A stretch of DNA of 11,839 bases from Halomonas sp. (lineage in GTDB: Bacteria > Pseudomonadota > Gammaproteobacteria > Pseudomonadales > Halomonadaceae): positions 1 through 11,839 of the forward strand of contig PWIZ01000047.1 of NCBI GenBank assembly GCA_003560175.1. Reading direction: 5' to 3'. Below the pieces are notes generated by a model. It was not told the origin of the DNA. It ran no database searches and worked only from the letters and a program-made list of their open reading frames with translations. Position numbers and translations under genes: made by a program. Below, piece after piece: positions 6,364 to 11,839 of this stretch; position 1 is the first letter of the stretch; the number at the start of each line of letters is the position of its first letter.

Positions 6364-6935
6364 GACGTCCTCCTCGCCTGCTTGGCTTTCGTTTTCTCTG
6401 CTCTCAGCTGTTCCGCTCTCAATTTCTCCACCAGGGGCAGCACCTCGTCGAGGAGCAGCTGCCGGCTGAGGGGGCCGATGCGCTTGTAGCGGATCACGCC
6501 TTCGGCATCGAGCACATAGGTCTCGGGAGTGGCGTAGACGCCCCAGTCGATGCCGGCATCCCCCGCGGGGTCATAGGCGATGGTGCGATAGGGGCTCTCG
6601 GTCATCTCCAGGTAGCGTAGCGCCGCATCGCGCTCGTCCCGGTAGTTGAAGGCGTGGATGGGGATGCCGCCGCGGGCCAGCTCCATCAGCAGCGGCTTTT
6701 CGGCGCGGCAGGTGCTGCACCAGGTGGCCCAGACGTTTACCAGCGCCACCTCGCCGATAAAGTCCTGCTCGGTCAGGAGCACCTCGGGATCTTCCAGGGC
6801 CTCCAGTGTGAAGGCCGGCGCCGGCTGGCCCACCAGCGGCGAGGGCAGGTCGCGGGAGTTGAGCCCCAGGCCCAGCAGCAGCAGGCCGAGCAGGGCCATC
6901 ACCGCCACCAGCGGAATCAACAGTTTGAGCTTCAT
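6360..6935 (-). CDS. ccmG: Thiol:disulfide interchange protein CcmG/DsbE
   Basis: CcmG is a membrane-anchored periplasmic thioredoxin-like protein that supplies reductant for cytochrome c haem ligation. The 191-residue product has an N-terminal membrane helix (about 4-25), the PSPLVGQPAPAFTL entry segment of the family, the active site W72-C73-S-T-C76 and the cis-proline in YATPETY (P137). The active-site dipeptide is ST rather than the more common VP or GP type seen in many CcmG proteins. The C-terminus carries an Ala/Glu/Lys/Arg-rich helix (LRAEQLRAEKTKAKQ) that looks like a small extension. Start and stop overlap ccmF and ccmH by 4 bases each, so the three are coupled. Confidence 0.94.
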   Translation of the reverse strand: MKLKLLIPLVAVMALLGLLLLGLGLNSRDLPSPLVGQPAPAFTLEALEDPEVLLTEQDFIGEVALVNVWATWCSTCRAEKPLLMELARGGIPIHAFNYRDERDAALRYLEMTESPYRTIAYDPAGDAGIDWGVYATPETYVLDAEGVIRYKRIGPLSRQLLLDEVLPLVEKLRAEQLRAEKTKAKQARRTS

Positions 6936-8923
6936 GAGGCAGTCACCTCGCGGCTAGGATCCGCCGCGGGCACCGTGTCGCTTTCACGGCGCCGAACCAG
7001 CCGGTAGCGCTTGTCAGAGGCTGCCAGCAGGCCCCCCAGGCCGAGCAGGATGGCCCCGCCCCACATCCAGGCCATGTAGGGCTTGTAGTAGAGGCGGAAG
7101 CTCCAGGCGTCCCCCACCAGCCGCTCACCCAACGACACATAGACGTCCCGGGTCGCGGCGCGATGCAGCGAGGCCTGATGCATGGGGTTCTGGGGCTGGG
7201 TGTCGTAGTAGCGCCGCTGGGGCAGCAGGGTGGCCACCGGACGGCCGTCACGGGTCACCTCGACCACCGCCTGGTCGGCGTCGTAATTGAGGCCGCGCAC
7301 CGTTTCCATACGTCGCAGGGTGAAGTCGAAACCCGCCGCCGAGGTGGTCTCGCCCGGCTCCATGCGCACATCGCGCTCCACCTCGTAGGTGTTGACCATG
7401 GCGATGGCGATGACCACCATCGCCAGGCCGATATGGGCCAGGTGCATCCCCAGGAAACCCGGGCGCAGCACCCGGCGCAGCCGAGTGGCCAGGGGCTGGC
7501 GGCCGGCCAGGCGTTTGCGGATGTCGAGTGCTGCGGTAAGGATGATCCAGGTGGCCAGCATCAGCGACAGCGCGGTCAACGGGCGCCAGGCGCCCATGGT
7601 CAGCGGCCAGAGGCCACCGGCCACCACGCTGACCAGCAGCACCCAGCGCAGCTGGCGCACCACCTCGGCGGGGCTGGACTGCTTCCACATTACCGTAGGG
7701 CCGAGGCCCATCAGCAGCAGCAGTGGCAGCATCAGTGGGGCGAACACGGCATCGAAGTAGGGGGGGCCCACCGAGATCTTGCCCAGCCCGAAGGCGTCGA
7801 GCACCAGCGGGTAGAGGGTGCCGATGAAGACCGCGGCGAAGGCCACGGTGAGCAGCACGTTGTTGGCCAACAGCAGGGATTCCCGGGAGAGCCAGTGAAA
7901 GCCGCCACCCAGCCCCACCCGGGGCGCCCGCCAGGCGTAGAGCGTCAGTGAACCGAGCAGGGTCACCGCCAGCATGGCCAGCAGGAAGACGCCCCGGTCC
8001 GGGTCGGTGGCGAAGGCGTGCACCGAGGTGATCACCCCGGAGCGCACGATGAAGGCAGCCAGCACGACCAGCGCAAAGGTGATGATCGCCAGCATCAAGG
8101 TCCACACCTTGAAGCCACCGCGCTTCTCGGTCACCGCCAGGGAGTGAAGCAGCGCCGTGGCGGTGAGCCAGGGCAGGAAGGAGGCGTTCTCCACCGGATC
8201 CCAGAACCACCAGCCGCCCCAGCCCAGCTCGTAGTAGGCCCACCAGGAGCCCATGGCGATGCCCAGGGTCAGGAACACCCAGGCCACCGTGGTCCAGGGC
8301 CGCGACCAGCGCGCCCAGGCGGTATCGAGTCGCCCCCCCATCAGTGCCGCCATGGCCAGGGCGAAGACCACCGCGGTGCCCACGTAGCCCATGTAGAGCA
8401 GCGGCGGATGCAGGATCATCCCCGGGTCCTGGAGCAGCGGGTTCATGCCGCGGCCATCCAGGGGACCGGGCACGATGCGGTCGAAGGGGTTGGAGGTGAA
8501 CACCGTGAAGGCGATGAAGGCCACCGAGATCATGCCCATCACCGCCAGCACCCGGGCCAGCATCTCACGGGGCAGCGAGCGACTGAAGCGCGCGCCCGCC
8601 ACGCCCCAGGCGCCGAGGATCAGCACCCAGAGCAGCAGCGACCCCTCGTGGCCGCCCCACACCGCGGTGACCTTGTACATCAGCGGCTGGCTCAGGGCCG
8701 AGTGGCTGGCTACGTAGCGCACGCTGAAATCACTGGTCAGGAAGGCCCAGGTGAGCACCCCGTAGGCGATGGCCAGGAAGACGAACTGGCCGCTGGCCAG
8801 GAAGCGCCCCGTGCGCATCAGCTGCAGGCTGCCGGTCCGAGCCCCCACCAGGGGCAGCACGCTCTGGATGAGCGCCAGGCAGAGCGCCAGGATCAGCGCA
8901 AAGTTACCGAGTTCTGCCACCAT
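6932..8923 (-). CDS. ccmF: Haem lyase subunit CcmF
   Basis: CcmF is the large membrane component of system I cytochrome c maturation; it receives haem from holo-CcmE and ligates it to apocytochrome with CcmH. The 663-residue product has the usual length and many hydrophobic segments. The tryptophan-rich WWD domain is WGGWWFWDPVEN at about 235-246. Conserved histidine positions are visible in WGGHEGS (H92), LHPPLLYMGYVG (H172), LLHSLAV (H260) and VHAFATDPDRG (H302), as expected for its haem sites. I chose ATG 8923 because MVAELGNFALILALCLAL is the family's usual start and has AGGAGG 10 bases upstream; an in-frame ATG at 9004 would add 27 unlike residues. It is the first gene of the block. The ccmABCDE genes normally found upstream are replaced here by a divergent ppiA, so those functions must lie elsewhere. 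Confidence 0.96.
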   Translation of the reverse strand: MVAELGNFALILALCLALIQSVLPLVGARTGSLQLMRTGRFLASGQFVFLAIAYGVLTWAFLTSDFSVRYVASHSALSQPLMYKVTAVWGGHEGSLLLWVLILGAWGVAGARFSRSLPREMLARVLAVMGMISVAFIAFTVFTSNPFDRIVPGPLDGRGMNPLLQDPGMILHPPLLYMGYVGTAVVFALAMAALMGGRLDTAWARWSRPWTTVAWVFLTLGIAMGSWWAYYELGWGGWWFWDPVENASFLPWLTATALLHSLAVTEKRGGFKVWTLMLAIITFALVVLAAFIVRSGVITSVHAFATDPDRGVFLLAMLAVTLLGSLTLYAWRAPRVGLGGGFHWLSRESLLLANNVLLTVAFAAVFIGTLYPLVLDAFGLGKISVGPPYFDAVFAPLMLPLLLLMGLGPTVMWKQSSPAEVVRQLRWVLLVSVVAGGLWPLTMGAWRPLTALSLMLATWIILTAALDIRKRLAGRQPLATRLRRVLRPGFLGMHLAHIGLAMVVIAIAMVNTYEVERDVRMEPGETTSAAGFDFTLRRMETVRGLNYDADQAVVEVTRDGRPVATLLPQRRYYDTQPQNPMHQASLHRAATRDVYVSLGERLVGDAWSFRLYYKPYMAWMWGGAILLGLGGLLAASDKRYRLVRRRESDTVPAADPSREVTAS

Positions 8924-8950
8924 CTGCTGCACCCTCCTGCCGCGGGTGAC

Positions 8951-8970
8951 GCCCGGCCGGGCGGCCGGGC
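8951..8970 (-). other. GC-only hairpin in the ccmF leader
   Basis: GCCCGGCC and GGCCGGGC pair perfectly over 8 bases around a 4-base loop. The stem sits 27 bases upstream of the ccmF ATG and just before its Shine-Dalgarno. There is no T-run on either strand, so it is not an ordinary terminator. It could affect translation or RNA stability of the ccm transcript, or be a by-product of high GC. Confidence 0.4.
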
Positions 8971-9042
8971 CTGGATTGAACAAGCCGGCGGTTGGCGCCG
9001 ACACCCATGCAGGGATGGTCGGGGAATACCCTCATAAGATCC

Positions 9043-9085
9043 ATGCTAGATACCTCTTTTTGCGCCGACCTGTGACCCACGTCAA
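9043..9085 (-). promoter_or_regulatory. Putative FNR/DNR-controlled promoter of ccmF
   Basis: On the minus strand TTGAC-GTGG-GTCAC (9072-9085) matches the nirS site half-sequences at 9 of 10 positions and is centred at 9078.5. TAGCAT (9043-9048), a 4/6 match to the -10 consensus, is centred 33 bases downstream, close to the class II spacing seen with FNR-type activators. Transcription would start near 9037, about 115 bases before the ccmF ATG. The site also lies upstream of the divergent ppiA, which it could influence. Confidence 0.55.
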
Positions 9086-9126
9086 ACATTGCCGAACGCT
9101 GCCTCGACGCCCACATCAGACGGACG

Positions 9127-9155
9127 CTGACAGAGCCGCAGCGGGGCCTTATGCT
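9127..9155 (+). promoter_or_regulatory. Sigma70-type promoter of ppiA
   Basis: CTGACA (9127-9132, 5/6 match to the -35 consensus) and TATGCT (9150-9155, 4/6 match to the -10 consensus) are separated by the ideal 17 bases. The predicted transcription start is near 9162. This makes the ATG at 9151 untranscribed and supports the GTG at 9190 as the ppiA start. Confidence 0.55.
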
Positions 9156-9189
9156 GGGGCCTGTTTTCCTGACCCTGGTGACCCATCCC

Positions 9190-9771
9190 GTGAAACGTCC
9201 GCTGATTCCCGCCCTGCTGCTCGCCGCTGCCCTCCCCCTGGGTCTCTCTACCGCCCAGGCCGAGGAGGCCACTCCCGACGTCATCCTGCACACCAGCCAC
9301 GGCGCCATCGGCATCGAGCTGTTCCAGGCCGAGGCCCCCGAGAGCGTCAACAACTTCCTCACCTATGTGCAGGACGGCCACTACGACGGCACCATCTTCC
9401 ATCGGGTGATCGACGGCTTCATGGTTCAGGGCGGCGGCTTCGACGCGGAGATGCGCCAGAAATCGACCCGCGACCCGATCACCAACGAGGCGGATAACGG
9501 CCTGAAGAACCGCCGTGGCACCCTGGCCATGGCCCGCACAGGCGCGCCCCACTCCGCCACCGCCCAGTTCTTCATCAACGTGGGCGACAACGGCTTCCTG
9601 GATCACGTCAGCCCCCAGTCCGGCCAGACCTGGGGCTATGCGGTATTCGGCCAGGTGGTGGAGGGCATGGAGATCGTCGACGCCATCCGCCGGGTGCCCA
9701 CCGGCAGCCAGGGCCCCTTCCAGGACGTGCCCCGTGAACCGGTGGTGATCGAGCGCGCCGAGCTGCCCTGA
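9190..9771 (+). CDS. ppiA: Periplasmic peptidyl-prolyl cis-trans isomerase, cyclophilin type
   Basis: Cyclophilins speed cis-trans isomerisation of prolyl bonds; this one acts on exported proteins. From GTG 9190 the 193-residue product has a signal peptide (KRP, then a Leu/Ala core, cleavage after STAQA near residue 24). A complete cyclophilin domain follows. The catalytic segment FHRVIDGFMVQGGGFD contains the active-site Arg, GTLAMARTGAPHSATAQFFIN matches the substrate-binding core, and NVGDNGFLDH and WGYAVFGQVVEGM complete it. It lines up with E. coli PpiA end to end. An in-frame ATG at 9151 would add 13 residues, but it overlaps the predicted -10 element and would precede the signal peptide with a non-typical segment, so I prefer GTG; neither start has a strong Shine-Dalgarno. 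It is divergent from ccmF and followed after 23 bases by the DUF6164-like gene. A role in folding exported cytochromes is possible but unsupported. Confidence 0.92.
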   Translation: MKRPLIPALLLAAALPLGLSTAQAEEATPDVILHTSHGAIGIELFQAEAPESVNNFLTYVQDGHYDGTIFHRVIDGFMVQGGGFDAEMRQKSTRDPITNEADNGLKNRRGTLAMARTGAPHSATAQFFINVGDNGFLDHVSPQSGQTWGYAVFGQVVEGMEIVDAIRRVPTGSQGPFQDVPREPVVIERAELP

Positions 9772-9794
9772 ACCACCCACTCAAGGAGCAAGAT

Positions 9795-10160
9795 GTGGCA
9801 AAGCTGCTGTTCCGGCTGGGCAACGTGCCCGACGCCGAGGCCGAGGAGGTGCGCGCGCTGTTCGAGGCCCGCGGCTTCGACACCTACGAGACCCGGGCCG
9901 GCTTCTGGGGACTCGGCGTGGCAGCCATCTGGCTGCGCGATGAGGGCCAGTACGAGGCGGCTCGAGAGGCGCTTGACGCCTACCAGCAGGGGCTTAGCGA
10001 GCGAATGCGCCAGGAACACAGTGACCTGGCCGAGCGCGGTGAAGCGCCGACCCTTTGGAAGCGCCTGATGCACCATCCCGTTCGGATGCTGCTGGTTGTC
10101 ATTGCGGTAGGGGTGATCCTGGCCATCACACTGCTGCCCTTCCTGGGACTGATGGACTGA
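9795..10160 (+). CDS. DUF6164-like small protein with C-terminal membrane anchor
   Basis: A 121-residue protein. Residues 1-65 form a small alpha/beta domain resembling DUF6164/DUF2007-type folds (MAKLLFRLGNVPDAEAEEVR, then YETRAGFWGLGVAAIWLRDE and an amphipathic helix). A charged linker spans about 66-90, and a single membrane helix about 97-118 runs almost to the C-terminus. No catalytic or metal-binding motif is visible, and no function is known to me. The start is GTG 9795, with AAGGAG 6 bases upstream. The ATG two bases earlier (9793) belongs to another frame and gives an unlike Cys-rich peptide. It lies 23 bases after ppiA, probably in the same transcript, and is followed by a strong terminator hairpin. 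Confidence 0.8.
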   Translation: MAKLLFRLGNVPDAEAEEVRALFEARGFDTYETRAGFWGLGVAAIWLRDEGQYEAAREALDAYQQGLSERMRQEHSDLAERGEAPTLWKRLMHHPVRMLLVVIAVGVILAITLLPFLGLMD

Positions 10161-10199
10161 CGCCTCGGCGGAGGCGGTGACGAAGCCATCATGAAAATG

Positions 10200-10236
10200 A
10201 CAACGCCCCCGCCGGCAGTGCCGGTGGGGGCGTTGT
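10200..10236. terminator. Bidirectional intrinsic terminator between the DUF6164-like gene and ahpF
   Basis: ACAACGCCCCCGCCGG (10200-10215) pairs with CCGGTGGGGGCGTTGT (10221-10236) over 16 positions, with one G-T wobble, around the loop CAGTG. It is flanked by TATTG on the plus side and TCATTTTCAT on the minus side. The two genes converge on it, so it probably serves both. A smaller hairpin, CGCCTC-N4-GAGGCG, lies just after the DUF6164-like stop (10161-10176). Confidence 0.85.
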
Positions 10237-10265
10237 ATTGAGATGCGCGGGTCGAACCCCGCGGA

Positions 10266-11822
10266 TCAGCTGCGGATCAGGTGGTCGAAGGCGCCCAGAG
10301 CGGCCTTGGAGCCCTCGCCCATGGCGATGATGATCTGCTTGTAGGGCACGGTGGTCACGTCACCGGCGGCGAAGATGCCGGGCACGCTGGTGGTGCCATG
10401 GGCGTCGGTGATGATCTCGCCGCGCTCGGACATCTCCACCGGGGAGCCCTTGAGCCACTCGGTGTTGGGGATCAGGCCGATCTGCACGAAGATCCCTTCC
10501 AGGTCGAGGCGCTTGATCTCACCGCTGGCGCGCTCTTCAAAGGTGAGACCGTTGACGCGGGTGCCGTCGCCGTTCACCTCGGTGGTGCGGGCGCCGAGGA
10601 TGATGTCGACGTTGGTCAGGCTCTTCAGCTTCTTCTGCAGCACGGCGTCGGCGCGCATTTCGTCCATGAACTCGATCAGCGTCACATGGCCGACGATGCC
10701 GGCCAGATCGATGGCCGCCTCGACGCCGGAGTTACCGCCGCCGATCACCGCCACGCGCTTGCCCTTGAACAGCGGGCCGTCGCAGTGGGGACAGTAGGCC
10801 ACGCCCTTGTTGCGATACTCGGCCTCGCCGGGCACGTTCATCTCGCGCCAGCGAGCGCCGGTGGCCAGCACCAGCGTCTTGCTCTTGAGGCTCGCCCCGG
10901 ACTCGAACTGCACCTCGTGCTCGCCGCCCGGCTGGGATGCCGGTACCAGCTTGACCGCACGCTGCAGGTTCATGATGTCGACCTCATACTCCTTGACGTG
11001 CTCCTCCAGGGCCGCGGCCAGCTTGGGGCCCTCGGTATGGGACACGGAGATGAAGTTCTCGATGGCCATGGTATCCAACACCTGACCGCCGAAGCGCTCG
11101 GCGGCCACGCCGGTACGGATGCCCTTGCGAGCGGCATAGATCGCCGCCGCGGCACCGGCCGGGCCACCGCCGATCATCAGCACATCGAAGGCGGCCTTGT
11201 CGTTAAGCTTGGCGGCCTCGCGCCTGACAGCACCGGTGTCCACCTTGGCCAGGATCTGCTCCAGGCTCATGCGGCCCTGGTCGAAGGGCTGGCCGTTGAG
11301 GTAGATGCTGGGCACCGACATCACCTGGCGCTCCTCGACCTCGTCCTGAAACAGGGCGCCATCGATGGCCACGTGGCTGACATTCGGGTTGAACACCGCC
11401 ATCAGATTGAGTGCCTGAACCACATCCGGGCAGTTCTGGCAGGAAAGCGAATAGTAGGTCTCGAAGTGCAGCGCGTCCTCGAGGCCCTTGATCTGTTCGA
11501 GCACTTCGTCGCTGACCTTGGGCGGGTGGCCTCCCACCTGCAGCAGCGCCAGCACCAGGGAGGTGAACTCGTGGCCCATGGGGATGCCAGCGAAGACCAC
11601 ATCGGTCGCCTCTCCGCCACGGCTGAGCGCGAAGGAGGGACGCCGCGGGTCCTGGCCGTCGAGCTTGAGGGAAATCTTGTCACAAAGGCCGTCAATATCG
11701 GTCAGCAGACCGTGCAGCTCCTGAGACTTGGCGCCGTCATCGAGGGAGGCGACGATCTCGAACGGCTGAGTGACCTTTTCCAGATAGGCTTTGAGCTGGC
11801 TTTTCAGAGTGTCGTCCAACAT
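10266..11822 (-). CDS. ahpF: Alkyl hydroperoxide reductase subunit F (flavoprotein reductase)
   Basis: AhpF passes electrons from NADH through FAD and two disulfide centres to the peroxiredoxin AhpC, which reduces hydrogen peroxide and organic peroxides in the cytoplasm. The 518-residue product has the complete layout. A tandem thioredoxin-fold N-terminal domain (1-195) carries the redox pair C128-Q-N-C131. The FAD-binding part has [10 protein letters not shown] (218-227). The thioredoxin-reductase-like site is C344-P-H-C347-D, the NADH-binding loop is GGGNSG (361-366), and the FAD-binding C-terminal motif is [13 protein letters not shown]. Length and spacing match E. coli AhpF closely. The ATG at 11822 has AAGGAA about 9 bases upstream. 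ahpC, its usual upstream partner, would lie just beyond the right edge and cannot be seen. It converges with ppiA and the DUF6164-like gene and is not clearly linked to the nitrite block. Confidence 0.97.
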   Translation of the reverse strand: MLDDTLKSQLKAYLEKVTQPFEIVASLDDGAKSQELHGLLTDIDGLCDKISLKLDGQDPRRPSFALSRGGEATDVVFAGIPMGHEFTSLVLALLQVGGHPPKVSDEVLEQIKGLEDALHFETYYSLSCQNCPDVVQALNLMAVFNPNVSHVAIDGALFQDEVEERQVMSVPSIYLNGQPFDQGRMSLEQILAKVDTGAVRREAAKLNDKAAFDVLMIGGGPAGAAAAIYAARKGIRTGVAAERFGGQVLDTMAIENFISVSHTEGPKLAAALEEHVKEYEVDIMNLQRAVKLVPASQPGGEHEVQFESGASLKSKTLVLATGARWREMNVPGEAEYRNKGVAYCPHCDGPLFKGKRVAVIGGGNSGVEAAIDLAGIVGHVTLIEFMDEMRADAVLQKKLKSLTNVDIILGARTTEVNGDGTRVNGLTFEERASGEIKRLDLEGIFVQIGLIPNTEWLKGSPVEMSERGEIITDAHGTTSVPGIFAAGDVTTVPYKQIIIAMGEGSKAALGAFDHLIRS

Positions 11823-11839
11823 GACAGCGGGTTCCTTCA

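Noticed and set aside
8924..9004. Upstream in-frame start for ccmF at 9004
   Set aside because: The added 27 residues are Pro/Gly/Arg-rich, unlike any CcmF start. ATG 8923 has a good ribosome binding site and the family-typical first residues.
9151..9189. ATG at 9151 as the ppiA start
   Set aside because: It overlaps a well-spaced -10 element and would place 13 atypical residues before the signal peptide. I cannot fully exclude it, because the GTG at 9190 lacks a clear ribosome binding site.
1..11839. Search for CRISPR arrays, tRNA or rRNA genes, insertion sequences and attachment sites
   Set aside because: No spaced repeat series, cloverleaf-like segment, transposase or flanking duplicated ends were seen; the window is almost fully coding with ordinary operon gaps.

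Overview
The window is GC-rich and densely coded. It reads as chromosomal DNA of a denitrifying gammaproteobacterium, probably Halomonadaceae or a close relative. That guess rests on the protein flavour (AhpF, PpiA, a DUF6164-type protein, a Ccm system I arrangement, a cytochrome cd1 nitrite reductase) and on base composition, not on a marker gene, so genus is inference. No rRNA, tRNA, CRISPR array or insertion sequence was seen.

Bases 1-9004 form one minus-strand nitrite-respiration block. In transcription order it holds ccmF-ccmG-ccmH-ccmI (late steps of cytochrome c maturation), a Crp/Fnr-family regulator of the DNR type, an intrinsic-terminator-like hairpin, the nirS promoter with two FNR/DNR-type palindromes, nirS (cytochrome cd1 nitrite reductase), a second hairpin, a fused multihaem cytochrome (NapC/NirT tetrahaem module plus an ethylbenzene-dehydrogenase-like haem-binding module), and the start of a secreted protein of unknown function that runs off the left edge. 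ccmFGH are joined by 4-base stop/start overlaps, and the other genes up to dnr are closely spaced.

The genes fit one working unit. CcmFGHI attach haem to the c-type cytochromes, DNR would sense nitrogen oxides or low oxygen, NirS reduces nitrite to NO in the periplasm, and the membrane-anchored multihaem protein probably carries quinol-derived electrons towards periplasmic acceptors, possibly NirS. FNR/DNR-like sites lie upstream of both ccmF and nirS, suggesting a positive loop: the regulator is co-transcribed with ccmFGHI and may control both promoters. No haem d1 biosynthesis gene, nirM, nirC or ccmABCDE lies in the window.

Bases 9127-10160 carry a divergent plus-strand pair: a periplasmic cyclophilin (ppiA) with a recognisable sigma70-type promoter, and a small C-terminally membrane-anchored DUF6164-like protein. 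A long bidirectional hairpin at 10200-10236 separates them from a convergent ahpF (10266-11822, minus strand), the flavoprotein reductase of alkyl hydroperoxide reductase. The right edge cuts the DNA just upstream of ahpF, where ahpC would be expected.

The most unusual element is the NapC/NirT-EB_dh fusion directly downstream of nirS. It has six haem-attachment motifs, two with the non-canonical CX3CH spacing.
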